A stretch of DNA of 64,000 nucleotides from DASQDN01 sp963833675 (GCA_963833675.1 CAWHYW010000022.1:504576-568575), one strand, 5' to 3'; numbered from the stretch's first letter, positions 29,302 to 38,648 are shown. Program-made: numbers and translations. Notes: generated by a model not told the origin, from the sequence alone.

Positions 29302-29357
29302 TACCTTTTAAGACGCCTTTAACGGAGCTTTCGGTTCACAGGCTACTCTAAACACTA

Positions 29358-30377
29358 ATGCAAATGAAAGCGTTTTTCATCACCGCGCCAGGGCAGTGGC
29401 GGATCGGCGAGATAGAGATTCCGAAGCCCGGCCCTGACCAAGTGTTGTTGAGGACGCGCATCGTCGGCATGTGCGGCTCGGACCTCAATACGTTCCGGGG
29501 ATATAACCCGATGGTGACGTATCCCAGAATCCCAGGCCACGAGATCGCCGCTACTGTCGAAGCCGTAGGCGCCGACGTGCCGTCCGAGTTCCGGCCCGGC
29601 ATCGATGTCACTGTCTCTCCGTATACAAACTGCGGTACGTGTGCAGCTTGCCGTCGCAGCCGGCCGAATGCCTGCCAATCGAATCAAACATTGGGCGTAC
29701 AGCGAGATGGAGGCATGACATCGTACTTCGTGGCGCCATGGCGAAAGCTATTCTCCTCGGGAGGCCTGTCTCTTCGTGAGCTAAGTGTTGTAGAGCCGCT
29801 ATCCGTCGGTTTTCACGCTTGTAACCGTGGCAGAGTGACCAGTTCCGACACTGTCCTCGTTCTTGGTTGCGGCACGGTGGGTTTGGGGGCTATTGCAGCA
29901 GCTTCGTTTGCCGGAGCGAAGGTGATCGCTGCCGATCTCGACGACGCCAAACTTGACCTCGCCCGGGAAGCAGGAGCGAATCAAATAATCCACTCCGGGC
30001 GCCAGCAGCTCCCGGATCTCGTTCGTGACCTCACCGATGGGCTCGGGCCCGACATAGTCATCGAGGCGATCGGTCTACCTGAAACCTTTCGCATGGCTGT
30101 CGAGGTTGTGGCGTTCACTGGCCGGGTCGTCTATGTCGGTTACGCAAAGCAGCCGGTCACCTATGAAACGAAGCTCTTCGTCCAAAAGGAGTTGGACATC
30201 CTCGGATCGCGCAACGCTTTGAATGAATTCCCTACGGTGATCGCGTTGTTGCAGCAAGGCAGGTTCCCGGTCGAGAAGATCATTTCCATGACCACCAGCC
30301 TTGAAGGCGCAGGCCAAGCCCTTTCGGACTGGAGCGGGAACCCGCAGTCGTTTACAAAAATCCTGGTGGAAATTTAG
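29358..30377 (+). CDS. Zinc-dependent medium-chain alcohol/polyol dehydrogenase
   Basis: NAD(P)-dependent dehydrogenase of about 340 aa, MDR superfamily. Catalytic zinc ligands are Cys in VGMCGSDLNTF and the HE pair in IPGHEIAATV. The structural zinc site is the Cys cluster CGTCAACRRSRPNAC. The Rossmann motif is VLGCGTVGLGAIAA, with an acidic ADLDDAKL end suggesting NAD preference. Sequence flavour is close to sorbitol, galactitol-1-phosphate or threonine dehydrogenases; the exact substrate is open. It is convergent with the SDR at 30374 (four-base overlap), and the neighbouring SDR and GHMP kinase suggest a sugar or polyol pathway. Confidence 0.85.
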   Translation: MQMKAFFITAPGQWRIGEIEIPKPGPDQVLLRTRIVGMCGSDLNTFRGYNPMVTYPRIPGHEIAATVEAVGADVPSEFRPGIDVTVSPYTNCGTCAACRRSRPNACQSNQTLGVQRDGGMTSYFVAPWRKLFSSGGLSLRELSVVEPLSVGFHACNRGRVTSSDTVLVLGCGTVGLGAIAAASFAGAKVIAADLDDAKLDLAREAGANQIIHSGRQQLPDLVRDLTDGLGPDIVIEAIGLPETFRMAVEVVAFTGRVVYVGYAKQPVTYETKLFVQKELDILGSRNALNEFPTVIALLQQGRFPVEKIISMTTSLEGAGQALSDWSGNPQSFTKILVEI

Positions 30378-31150
30378 GTATTCACACCCGACGCAAGGAA
30401 TCCGCCATCCACCGCGATGCATTCCCCGGTCATGTAGCTCGCGCGATCCGATGCGAGCAATAGCGCGGCCCCGAGTAGTTCTTCCGCAGTGCCAAATCGG
30501 CCCATCGGAGTGCGCATCTTGAACTCCCGCCCGCGCTCGGTTCCATCCAGCAGCGCCGAATTCAGCTCGGTACGAAATACGCCCGGGGCGATGGCGTTCA
30601 CATTGATTCCAGCCTTTGCCCATTCAACGCCGAGGCTCCGCGTCAGGGACAAGACTGCGGCTTTCGAAGCGCAATAAGCAGCGACTTCGTATAGACCGAC
30701 GTAGGAACTGAGGGAGGCGATGTTGATAATTCGTCCACGCTTGTGCGCCGATAGCGGCTCATAGAACGATTGGCAGCACCGGAGCATTCCCGTCAGGTTC
30801 GTCTCCATGATCTCGTTCCACTCCTGTTCGGGCACATCTTTGGTGGGAGTTTTTTTCGTCCGTCCCGCGGCATTCACCAGAATGTCGACTTGGCCGAATT
30901 GCTTCAGGACAGCGTCCCTTAACTCATCAACGGATGTGCGCTGTGTCACGTCCACTGGATGACTCAGGGTTTCGCGTCCTACTTCTCGGATCGCGGAAGA
31001 GACCTGTTCCGTCATCTCCGGACGGCGCCCGGTGGCCACTACCGATGCTCCTGCCTCAGCCAACCCTATGGCGATCGTTCGGCCGAGACCGGAGGTACCT
31101 CCAACAATCACGGCCACACGGCCGGAGAGATCGAAGAAATTTTTCAACAT
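30374..31150 (-). CDS. SDR-family oxidoreductase, gluconate 5-dehydrogenase-like
   Basis: Classical SDR of 258 aa. The cofactor motif GGTSGLG lies at residues 17-23, with LVNAAGRTKKTPTKD, the catalytic Ser in INIASLSSYVG, YCASK for the YxxxK motif, and the C-terminal ECIAVDGGFLASG typical of the group. Closest in feel to gluconate 5-dehydrogenase or 2-deoxygluconate 3-dehydrogenase. Lies 40 bases after the GHMP kinase on the same strand. Confidence 0.85.
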   Translation of the reverse strand: MLKNFFDLSGRVAVIVGGTSGLGRTIAIGLAEAGASVVATGRRPEMTEQVSSAIREVGRETLSHPVDVTQRTSVDELRDAVLKQFGQVDILVNAAGRTKKTPTKDVPEQEWNEIMETNLTGMLRCCQSFYEPLSAHKRGRIINIASLSSYVGLYEVAAYCASKAAVLSLTRSLGVEWAKAGINVNAIAPGVFRTELNSALLDGTERGREFKMRTPMGRFGTAEELLGAALLLASDRASYMTGECIAVDGGFLASGVNT

Positions 31151-31190
31151 TAGCTACATTCTCACCCCGAGCACGACAGGCCTGGAGAAT

Positions 31191-32183
31191 CTAACTGACC
31201 ACTGGCCGGATCACAGCGACATCCAGCTTACGCATCGCCTGCTCCAGTTCCGCATACATCCGATCGTCCCGGTAGGTACCGACAATCGCGCCTCCGGAGC
31301 CGGCGAAGTTTGCGGCCGCCCCGACCTGCCTGGCCGTGCGGATCATCTCCAGATTGCCCTCGCTGATTTGATATAGCTGCGTTCGCAAATCGAAATTAGC
31401 ATCGATGAGCCGGTTTAGCGTCTGGTAGTCCCGCTCCAGAAGGGCTTTGCGCCCCTGTTCCGCATAGGAAGCCCATGTCTGCATCGCGCCAACGACCACC
31501 GGATCGCCGGACCGCCAGCGCTCGCGCACATTGTTATGGAAAACCTCGGTGCCCTCGCTAAGGCTGGTTCGGTACGCGACATACAGCTTTGGCAGCAGGC
31601 CCGGATCCAACTTTTCATATTCCCCGTAACCACGTTTTTGCATTAATTCCTTCTGGAAATCCATGTATACGACGCCCTGATACACCTGGATTACGCGGTC
31701 CTGAGGTCCGGCAGGTACACCGATCTCCTTGGTCTCGGTTTCGAGGACGAGTTTCGCCTGGATCGGAAGCGGAATATCGAGTTTGAAATATTGGCAGAGG
31801 GCTCGGAGCGCAGCCGTGATAATCGCGCTTGATCCCCCCATCCCCAGTCTTAGTGGAATCGTCGACTCATACTCGATGGTGAAGTTACGATTCTCGAGTT
31901 CGATGCCCTGCTCGCGGCAATGGTCGATCAAACGGACGATCAGCGCCTGGAGGATGCGGATTCCGCCGTAATAACCCCTCCATCGGGTGCTGGCGTAAAG
32001 TTCGTCCAGGCTGTCGAAGATCGGTGTATCCGCCTTGGACGGCTTGATTTGCAGCAGAGCGCTAGGGTACAGGAGCACACGAGCACGGAAATTTCGAACC
32101 AGGATTGCGATTGTTTTGCCGAAGTAGCCGTCGCTCGGATTACCCAGTAAGCCGGCGCGCGCGTACGCGTAAGTCTCTATCAT
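31191..32183 (-). CDS. GHMP-family sugar kinase, glucuronokinase-like
   Basis: Small-molecule kinase of 330 aa. GHMP motif 1 is AGLLGNPSDGYFGKTIAI, the ATP-binding motif 2 is LRLGMGGSSAIITAAL, and motif 3 is AAANFAGSGGAIVG. The overall pattern (YARAGLLGNPSDGY, PQDRVIQVYQGVVYMDF) is like plant glucuronokinase and related sugar-1-kinases more than mevalonate or galactokinase. With the SDR behind it and the polyol dehydrogenase next to that, a sugar-acid salvage role is plausible, but substrate is inference. Confidence 0.78.
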   Translation of the reverse strand: MIETYAYARAGLLGNPSDGYFGKTIAILVRNFRARVLLYPSALLQIKPSKADTPIFDSLDELYASTRWRGYYGGIRILQALIVRLIDHCREQGIELENRNFTIEYESTIPLRLGMGGSSAIITAALRALCQYFKLDIPLPIQAKLVLETETKEIGVPAGPQDRVIQVYQGVVYMDFQKELMQKRGYGEYEKLDPGLLPKLYVAYRTSLSEGTEVFHNNVRERWRSGDPVVVGAMQTWASYAEQGRKALLERDYQTLNRLIDANFDLRTQLYQISEGNLEMIRTARQVGAAANFAGSGGAIVGTYRDDRMYAELEQAMRKLDVAVIRPVVS

Positions 32184-32216
32184 GCAACGTCTCGGTTACT
32201 TATACCATGGAGATTT

Positions 32217-32675
32217 ATGCGAGCCGTGCTGCAGCGCGTCACATCCGCCAAAGTCGAAGTAAATAGTCACGTTACAGGAGAAATTAAACGCGGCATTCTC
32301 GTCCTCCTGGGTATACAAAGCCAGGACACGGAAAGAGATGCCGATTACCTCGCTCGGAAGATCGCGGGTTTGCGAATGTTCAATGATGAGGCGGGCAAAA
32401 TGAACCTTAGTGTTAAAGACATAGGGGGCTCCTTGCTGGTCGTATCGCAGTTCACGCTTTATGGAGACTGCCGGAAAGGAATGCGCCCTAGCTTCGACAG
32501 GGCGGCGCGACCGGAGATCGCGAGGAAATTATATGAATATTTCGTGGCTCAGGCGCGAAACGCCGGCCTGCATGTAGAAACTGGAGTTTTCCAGGCGGCA
32601 ATGACAGTAACTTTAATCAATGAAGGACCAGTTACTTTAATATGTGAATCTGGTACACTTACTCCGTCGGAGTAA
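32217..32675 (+). CDS. dtd: D-aminoacyl-tRNA deacylase
   Basis: Hydrolyses D-aminoacyl-tRNA (and glycyl-tRNA-Ala), a translation quality-control step. At 152 aa it shows MRAVLQRVTSAKVEV at the N-terminus, the catalytic-site motif SQFTLYGDCRKGMRPSF and the Gly-Pro motif in NEGPVTLI that gives chiral rejection. Standard length. A perfect 21-bp palindrome overlaps its stop codon. It is divergent from the GHMP kinase with 33 bases between. Confidence 0.94.
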   Translation: MRAVLQRVTSAKVEVNSHVTGEIKRGILVLLGIQSQDTERDADYLARKIAGLRMFNDEAGKMNLSVKDIGGSLLVVSQFTLYGDCRKGMRPSFDRAARPEIARKLYEYFVAQARNAGLHVETGVFQAAMTVTLINEGPVTLICESGTLTPSE

Positions 32676-32677
32676 GT
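32657..32677. promoter_or_regulatory. Perfect 21-bp palindrome, candidate operator
   Basis: ACTTACTCCG (32657-32666), one base, then CGGAGTAAGT (32668-32677). It covers the dtd stop codon and ends six bases before the ATG of the small gene at 32684. Just upstream, an imperfect direct repeat (GTAACTTTAAT and GTTACTTTAAT) occurs within about 50 bases. The tight loop suits a dimeric repressor site better than a terminator, and there is no T-run. It does not match the GTATGA-type NikR operator. Confidence 0.45.
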
Positions 32678-32683
32678 GGCGAT

Positions 32684-32944
32684 ATGCCTAAAAACCCCAC
32701 CACGTGGAACGACCCAATCGTGCTCGAGGCAGCTCTCGAAGGCCTTGAGCTGCAAAAGCAACGAATAGAAGCGCAGATTCAGGAGATCCGGTCCAGACTT
32801 GGCCGCCGATCGAGGAATGCAGCGGAACCAGCTCGTACCGCCACCAAACGGATACTCAGTACCGAGGCGCGGAAGCGTATCGCCGCAGCACAAAAAAAAC
32901 GTTGGGCTGAATATCGAAGAAAGTCCAACTCCTCTTCCAGTTAA
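32684..32944 (+). CDS. Small basic protein with C-terminal AAQKKRW motif
   Basis: An 86-aa protein of unknown function. Residues about 15-45 form a predicted amphipathic helix or coiled coil (LEGLELQKQRIEAQIQEIR); the C-terminus is strongly basic and ends TEARKRIAAAQKKRWAEYRR, a motif I know from small uncharacterised proteins of Acidobacteriota and Planctomycetota. It could bind nucleic acid, which is inference. It sits immediately after the palindrome, so it may be separately controlled. Confidence 0.6.
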   Translation: MPKNPTTWNDPIVLEAALEGLELQKQRIEAQIQEIRSRLGRRSRNAAEPARTATKRILSTEARKRIAAAQKKRWAEYRRKSNSSSS

Positions 32945-33021
32945 CGGTAGACGAGTTCCGAGACCTGCCGCTTCTGCGAAACGAACCCTATCGCCCTCCG
33001 TTTGAGATAATCAACGCTGCT

Positions 33022-33432
33022 ATGGCAGAGCTCAGCCGCATCGGAGTTGCGATCGACAGCGACCTTCTGGGTAAGTTCGATCAGCACATTGCGAGCCGTG
33101 GGTATACCAACCGTTCAGAAGCCTTTCGCGATCTCGTGCGCGACGAACTCACCCGAAAAGCGTCGGAAGCTCCTAATCAGCCAGTGGTTGGAACCGTCAC
33201 CCTTATCTACGATCATCATGTTCGAATGCTGAGCGACAAACTCACCGATATGCAGCATGAATCGCATCACAACATTCTTTCCACGATGCACGTTCACCTG
33301 GATCATGACAACTGTCTCGAAGTTCTCGTCGTTAAGGGGAAATCGAAGGACGTGCGGCGGATTGCAGATGCGTTGATCAGCGTCAAAGGGGTGAGGTTCG
33401 GGAATCTGACGATTGCGGGGACCGAGGCATGA
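33022..33432 (+). CDS. nikR: NikR, nickel-responsive transcription regulator
   Basis: Ribbon-helix-helix repressor of 136 aa. The N-terminal RHH domain is RIGVAIDSDLLGKFDQHI plus YTNRSEAFRDLVRDEL. The C-terminal ACT-like domain holds the nickel ligands, His in HESHHNILSTMHVHLDHD and Cys in NCLEVLVVKG, the expected H-H-H-C set. In other bacteria it represses nickel uptake or urease genes. None lies next to it here; a HupE/UreJ-like gene is far away at 59956-60572. It overlaps acpS by four bases. Confidence 0.93.
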   Translation: MAELSRIGVAIDSDLLGKFDQHIASRGYTNRSEAFRDLVRDELTRKASEAPNQPVVGTVTLIYDHHVRMLSDKLTDMQHESHHNILSTMHVHLDHDNCLEVLVVKGKSKDVRRIADALISVKGVRFGNLTIAGTEA

Positions 33433-33806
33433 TCCTCGGGACGGGCGTCGACTTGGCCGAAGTCGATCGTATCCGGCAATCCGTCGAGCGCTTCGGCGAC
33501 CGGTTTGTCACTCGAATTTTCACGCAACGCGAGATTGCCTACGTCGAACGAAAAGCCAACCGGTTCGAAAGGTACGCTGCGCGCTTCGCGGCAAAGGAGG
33601 CTGGAATGAAGGCGCTCGGTACAGGTTGGCATCGAGGGATTCAGTGGAAGGACTTCGAAGTAATCAATCTTCCCTCGGGTCGTCCAACACTGTTGTTGCA
33701 CGGACAGGCGGAAAAGATCGCCGAACAGATGGGCGTGAAAACCATCCAGCTATCGCTCACACATACATATAGAGACGGACTCGCGTATGTGATCTTCGAG
33801 GGTTAG
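33429..33806 (+). CDS. acpS: Holo-[acyl-carrier-protein] synthase
   Basis: Transfers 4'-phosphopantetheine from CoA to acyl carrier protein. At 125 aa it has the Mg-binding Asp in GTGVDLAEVDRIRQSV, the FAAKEAGMKALGTG motif and the C-terminal strand region IQLSLTHT. ATG 33429 overlaps the nikR stop (ATGA). Its own stop overlaps the reconstructed end of the convergent transferase gene. Confidence 0.94.
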   Translation: MILGTGVDLAEVDRIRQSVERFGDRFVTRIFTQREIAYVERKANRFERYAARFAAKEAGMKALGTGWHRGIQWKDFEVINLPSGRPTLLLHGQAEKIAEQMGVKTIQLSLTHTYRDGLAYVIFEG

Positions 33807-34433
33807 TGATACTTGTGAGCGGTCGCGCTCGGCCGAAGCTGGGCGTCTTCCAGGCGCTTAGCCTCCTGCCAGGTGAAGAGCATGCGGTGAATCACGGTAA
33901 GGTTTCCCGAGGACGGCGATTACCCACAATACTGGAGCCATGCGATCCGCCAGCGCGCCGATAATCAGCAGGACAATGCGCTCCGGCCTCTCCATAAAAC
34001 CCACTTTGCAGGTGGGAATGGTGTTCTCAGCGCGAGCGCGCGTGTAGCTGATCATGACCGAGGCGGTCATGACGATTGCCGTCAACACAACATAAAAAGG
34101 TCGGTTTATAGTGCCATACCAAACGAGAAGCCCGATCAGTAAGCCGAGATCGGAATAACGATCGAGCACTGAATCGAAGAAGCCGCCGAATCGAGTGACC
34201 TGGTTCGTTTCGCGCGCCACACGACCGTCGACCATATCGAAAATGCCGGCGCCTATTATCACGGCAGCGGCCGCCCGAAACTGACCGCGCGCGAGCAGAA
34301 CGGCAGCCCAAATATTGATCAGCAGCCCAATGAACGTAAGCGCATTCGGATGGATACGGGAAAGAGCCAGACCCCGAACTATCAAGATGATGATCTTGTT
34401 ACAAGCGAGTCCGATCGCCCTGGTAAACGTCAT
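33803..34433 (-). CDS. CDP-alcohol phosphatidyltransferase, C-terminal frameshift
   Basis: Membrane enzyme that joins a CDP-activated lipid to an alcohol. The family signature D-x2-D-G-x2-A-R-x8-G-x3-D-x3-D reads DMVDGRVARETNQVTRFGGFFDSVLD. Several hydrophobic segments flank it (IIILIVRGLALSRIHPNALTF; FYVVLTAIVMTASVMI). The first frame ends at 33858, but removing one base from an AAA/TTT run near 33904 gives NLTVIHRMLFTWQEAKR and an end at 33803. Phosphatidylinositol-phosphate or phosphatidylglycerophosphate synthase activity are both possible. Confidence 0.82.
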
Positions 34434-34441
34434 TGAGGCTC

Positions 34442-34912
34442 CTAGCTCACGGAATCGTGGATCGTGGTAAGTTTCAAGATCTCCATTGTGCGGCTCCCGC
34501 CTGGAATCGCGACCTTTACTTCATCACCTTCTTGCTTGCCAATCAGGGCCCGGCCTATTGGTGAGCTGGTTGAGATAAGCCCCTTCGCAGCATCGGCTTC
34601 CTCGCTTGTCACTAACTTATAGGTGATCTTTTCGTCCTTCGTAATGTCGAGAACGTGGACCGTCGACCCTAGTCCCACGCGATCTCGAGGGATCTTGTTC
34701 ACATCGACCAGCGCGAACTCTCCAAGCCTTTGCTTCAGTTGCGAGAGTCGCGCATCAACGAACCTTTGGCGCTCTTTCGCCGCATGGAACTCCGCGTTCT
34801 CACGCAGATCACCATGCGCTCGAGCCTTTAAGATCTCTTTTGGAAGTTCATTGCGCAACTCGTATTCCAGGGCCGCTATTTCTTCCTGTAGCCTTTTCTT
34901 TAACTCTTCCAT
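34442..34912 (-). CDS. greA: GreA/GreB-family transcription elongation factor
   Basis: Rescues backtracked RNA polymerase by stimulating transcript cleavage. At 156 aa it has the N-terminal coiled coil whose tip carries the catalytic acidic pair (GDLRENAEFHAAKERQ) and the C-terminal FKBP-like globular domain (GLISTSSPIGRALIGKQEGDEV). Standard size. It lies nine bases before the CDP-alcohol transferase and 88 bases after rseP. Confidence 0.93.
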   Translation of the reverse strand: MEELKKRLQEEIAALEYELRNELPKEILKARAHGDLRENAEFHAAKERQRFVDARLSQLKQRLGEFALVDVNKIPRDRVGLGSTVHVLDITKDEKITYKLVTSEEADAAKGLISTSSPIGRALIGKQEGDEVKVAIPGGSRTMEILKLTTIHDSVS

Positions 34913-35000
34913 TTCTGAGGCCGCAAAGTCTCCACCGTCATTATAACGGGCGATGATATCTCGCAGCCGAGCTCATAGTGCAGAAGTTAACCGCGTGCCG

Positions 35001-36326
35001 TCAGCTCGGGAGCAACTTGGAAATGTCGTTATAAAGAACAAAAACCACAACAACCATCAGGAAGACCATCCCAACTTTAAAAACGGCTTCCTTGACCTGC
35101 ATACTCATGTCGCGACGCATCACCATCTCGATCAACAAGAGAAGGATGAGTCCACCGTCAAGAATGGGGATGGGCAACAGATTGAAAACAGCCAAATTGA
35201 GGCTCACCATTGCCATCAGCCCGACAAACGCGGTGGGACCTTCGCGCGCGGCGTCCCCGGATAACCGGGCGATCCCGATCGGACCTTCAATGGATTTCGC
35301 CGACATGCGGCGCTCGATTAGACCTTCCAGGAACTGGTAGATAAGCGCAGCGCTTTTGATGTTCTGATCGACGGATTCTCGGAAAGCCGCGCCGAAACTT
35401 AGCTGGGTGATAACGATTGGACGTTCAAGCTGAACACCGATCATCCAGCGGCCGCTTCCATCGGCCGTGGAAAAAGATGGCTTCACCTGCAAACTGGATT
35501 GTTTGCCATCGCGTTCGTAGACCAGGGTTACCCGTTCTCCATTGCTGGCCCGAATTACCTCGTGGAGCTTGGACATCGAACGGATCGGCTTACCGTTCAC
35601 ACTCACGAGAATGTCTCCGCGCTTCAGCCCGACGCGCTCGGCGTCCATCCCTTTCATCACTCCGGCAACCAGGACCTGGGTTTCTTCTTCCCAACCCGAC
35701 GTTCCCAATCCGGTCTTGTCCTCGAGCTTAGGGACAACGGTAGTTTGAAGACGCTCTCCGTTGCGCATATATCCAACGTAGACGTCACGGCCGACGTTCG
35801 CTACCTCTTTCAGCAGGACGTCCTGCCATTTCGGATCGCGAACGTTATCGATCTGGACGATCGTGTCACCTTCCTGAAGTCCGGCCAGCGCTGCCGGCGA
35901 ACCTGGACTCACATAGCCGATAGTCGCCGGATCGTCCGCGTTGGCCAGTTTCGGATATCGAATCATAAACAGCGCTGTAAGCAAACCCACCGCCAGAATG
36001 ATATTCATGCCTGGGCCGGCAAAGGCGATCACCAGCCGCTGCCATCTCGGTTTCGCCTGAAAAGATCTCGGATCGGACGCTGCTTCATCATTCGGCTGCT
36101 CTCCGGCCATCTTGACGTAACCACCGAAAAGTATCGCCGAAAATCGAAAGTCGGTTTCACCCTTGCGGAAGCCGAAGAGCCTCGGACCGAACCCGAAACT
36201 AAAGGCTTCAACCTTGACGTCGAAGATCCGAGCGGCCCAGTAATGTCCCAATTCGTGAATAAGGATCATCACGCCAATCAGGATTAGCAGCCACCAAATG
36301 TTTTGAAGTACGAGAAGTACGCTCAT
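35001..36326 (-). CDS. rseP: Site-2 intramembrane metalloprotease RseP
   Basis: Inner-membrane zinc protease that cleaves anti-sigma factors and signal-peptide remnants. It has 441 aa. The zinc motif HELGH in MILIHELGHYWAARIF lies near residue 24 and the second active-site motif NLLPIPILDGG near the C-terminus. Two periplasmic PDZ domains sit between (GYVSPGSPAALAGLQEGD and VAGVMKGMDAERVGLKRGD). It follows dxr by 12 bases, the order usual in many bacteria. Confidence 0.95.
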   Translation of the reverse strand: MSVLLVLQNIWWLLILIGVMILIHELGHYWAARIFDVKVEAFSFGFGPRLFGFRKGETDFRFSAILFGGYVKMAGEQPNDEAASDPRSFQAKPRWQRLVIAFAGPGMNIILAVGLLTALFMIRYPKLANADDPATIGYVSPGSPAALAGLQEGDTIVQIDNVRDPKWQDVLLKEVANVGRDVYVGYMRNGERLQTTVVPKLEDKTGLGTSGWEEETQVLVAGVMKGMDAERVGLKRGDILVSVNGKPIRSMSKLHEVIRASNGERVTLVYERDGKQSSLQVKPSFSTADGSGRWMIGVQLERPIVITQLSFGAAFRESVDQNIKSAALIYQFLEGLIERRMSAKSIEGPIGIARLSGDAAREGPTAFVGLMAMVSLNLAVFNLLPIPILDGGLILLLLIEMVMRRDMSMQVKEAVFKVGMVFLMVVVVFVLYNDISKLLPS

Positions 36327-36338
36327 TGCTTTTATTAC

Positions 36339-37529
36339 TTACGCCTGTACAGCCGCGCGCTGCCGAACACACTCGCGCGCGACAGACCGCGATTCCTTAT
36401 CGATTTCGAGCACCTCGGCAACGGTCGAAGGCGTCCGCCCTGGCATGCGCGACAGCGTCTCTTCGACCACTTCAGCAATGCCGGTAAACGAGATCCGATC
36501 GTTTAAGAATGCTTCTATCGCCACCTCATCGGCAGCATTCAACGTGCAGGTCGAGGAATCCTTCGCTTCCTGGGCCTCATAGGCTAACCGGAGTAGCGGG
36601 AACTTCTCAAAGTCAGGCGGGAAGAACTCCCAATTCTTACTCTGAGCCCAATTCAGTCGAGGCACAGGGGCATCCACCCGTTCCGGATATGTCATCGCAT
36701 ACTGGATGGGCATTCGCATATCTGTGGCGCTGACCTGAGCCACCACACTTCCGTCTCGAAACTCCACCATTGCATGCACCGTAGACTGCGGGTGAACCAC
36801 TACTTCCACTTCGGAAGGCTCAAAATCGAAGAGCCAGCACGCCTCAATGACCTCGAATCCTTTGTTCATCAGCGTGGCCGAGTCAATAGTTATGCGCGGC
36901 CCCATCTTCCATGTTGGATGATTCAAAGCCTGCCCAGGAGTCACAGAAGAGAGTTCCGATTTGGGGGTATTCCGGAAAGGACCGCCCGACGCCGTCAGAA
37001 TCAGCTTGACTGCCTCGTCACGAAGTCCCGCCCGAAGGCACTGGTGGGCTCCATTGTGCTCGCTATCTACCGGAATAAGCGCTGTCCCGTGCTGTCTGGC
37101 TGCGTCCATCACGAGTTTACCGCTGGCAACTAACACCTCTTTATTGGCGAGACCGATTGTCTTTCGACGTCGGACAGCTTCATACGTCGCCTCCAACCCG
37201 GCAACGCCAACAATGGCAGACAGCACAAAATCCACCTCATCGGAAACGGCTACCTGGACGCGCGCTTCAGAACCGTATTGTACTTCCGGCCAGTCCTTTC
37301 GGGGAAGTCCCGAGTTGGCGAGCTCGTCTGTTAGACTTTCCAGGGCGGAAGTCGTTGCAACCACAGCGATTTTCGGTCGAAACTCGACGATCTGCCTGGC
37401 TAAGGTACTGGTATTTTCACCGGCGACTAGCGCATATACCTTGAAGCGATCGGGCCAGCGCCGGACCACATCAAGCGTAGATGTTCCTATGGACCCGGTA
37501 GAGCCCAATAAGGTGATCGATTTCAACAA
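36339..37529 (-). CDS. dxr: 1-deoxy-D-xylulose 5-phosphate reductoisomerase
   Basis: Second enzyme of the MEP isoprenoid pathway, forming 2-C-methylerythritol 4-phosphate with NADPH. At 396 aa it shows the N-terminal cofactor motif LLGSTGSIGTSTLDVV, the NKE triad in GLANKEVLVASG, the metal and substrate residues in PVDSEHNGAHQCL, TASGGPFR, the flexible loop HPTWKMGPRITIDSATLMNKG and the C-terminal helical domain. First gene of dxr-rseP-greA-CDP transferase; divergent from purM over about 70 bases. Confidence 0.96.
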   Translation of the reverse strand: MLKSITLLGSTGSIGTSTLDVVRRWPDRFKVYALVAGENTSTLARQIVEFRPKIAVVATTSALESLTDELANSGLPRKDWPEVQYGSEARVQVAVSDEVDFVLSAIVGVAGLEATYEAVRRRKTIGLANKEVLVASGKLVMDAARQHGTALIPVDSEHNGAHQCLRAGLRDEAVKLILTASGGPFRNTPKSELSSVTPGQALNHPTWKMGPRITIDSATLMNKGFEVIEACWLFDFEPSEVEVVVHPQSTVHAMVEFRDGSVVAQVSATDMRMPIQYAMTYPERVDAPVPRLNWAQSKNWEFFPPDFEKFPLLRLAYEAQEAKDSSTCTLNAADEVAIEAFLNDRISFTGIAEVVEETLSRMPGRTPSTVAEVLEIDKESRSVARECVRQRAAVQA

Positions 37530-37600
37530 GCTGATAATACCACCGGTTCAGGTGGCACATTTCACGTCTGGTACTGCACTTAGCGTAGTCTGTAAGGATA

Positions 37601-38648
37601 ATGCCCCCACGCAAACCCGTCCGGTATAAAGACGCGGGCGTCGATATCGACGAAGCCGATCGCGCGGTCTCGCGAATCAAAAAACTCGCCCAGGACACGA
37701 TGACTAAGGGCGTCCTCACGGGAATCGGCAGTTTCGGGGCCGGCTTTCGAGCTTTCCGGATACAAAAAGCCGGTCCTCGTGAGCTCCGCCGATGGGGTCG
37801 GGACCAAACTGAAGGTAGCGTTTATGACCGGTCGCCACGACACAATCGGGGAAGATCTAGTCAATCATTGTGTAAACGACATCGCAGTCCAGGGCGCGAC
37901 GCCGCTGTTTTTCCTCGACTATTACGCAGTCGGCAAATTGGATGCGAAGGTTGCCGCCCAGGTGATCGAAGGCATCTCACGGGGGTGCAAGGCAAACAAA
38001 TGTGCGCTGATCGGCGGCGAAACGGCCGAAATGCCTGGCTTCTATGCGCCGGGCGAGTACGATCTGGCCGGTTTTATCGTCGGAGCTGTGGAGAAGAAGC
38101 AGTTGCTGACAGGGGCGAAAATCCAGGCCGGAGATCTATTGCTCGGTCTGCCTTCGACGGGATTGCATACCAACGGCTACTCGCTTGCGCGAAAGTTACT
38201 ATTTGACGTCGCCTCCCATAAACCGGACACGTTCTTAAAGGAAGTGGGCGCGACGGTCGCCGATGATCTACTACGAATACATCGCAGCTATCTTCGACCG
38301 ATTCAGGCGCTCATGAAAGCAGGTCTCCTGAAAGGCGCCGCCCACATTACCGGAGGGGGAATCACCGAAAACACACCGCGCATGCTTCCGGACGGACTGG
38401 CCGCCGAGATCGATTGGGGATCCTGGCCCGTGCTCCCGATCTTCGAGTTCCTTCGCAAACTCGGCAACATTCCCGAGGACGATTATCGCCGCAGTTTCAA
38501 TCTCGGGCTCGGAATGATTTTCGCCGTCGGCAGGAAAAAGCTGTCAGAAGCGGAACGCGTCCTGGGCAAACTCGGAGAAGCCTTTTACCCCATCGGCCGG
38601 GTCATACCTGCAGCCGAGAAGACAGCCGCGCGGGTGGTCTACCGGTGA
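37601..38648 (+). CDS. purM: Phosphoribosylformylglycinamidine cyclo-ligase, one frameshift
   Basis: AIR synthetase of purine synthesis. The N-terminus is KPVRYKDAGVDIDEADRAV. After GSFGAG the frame shifts by one base in a TTT run near 37760, continuing as FELSGYKKPVLVSSADGVGTKL, then NHCVNDIAVQGATPLFFLDY, CALIGGETAEMPGFY, GLPSTGLHTNGYSLAR, HITGGGITENTPRMLP and the C-terminal domain. Reconstructed length about 349 aa. The extra T is almost certainly an error since the rest is intact. The stop overlaps purN (GTGA). Confidence 0.93.
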
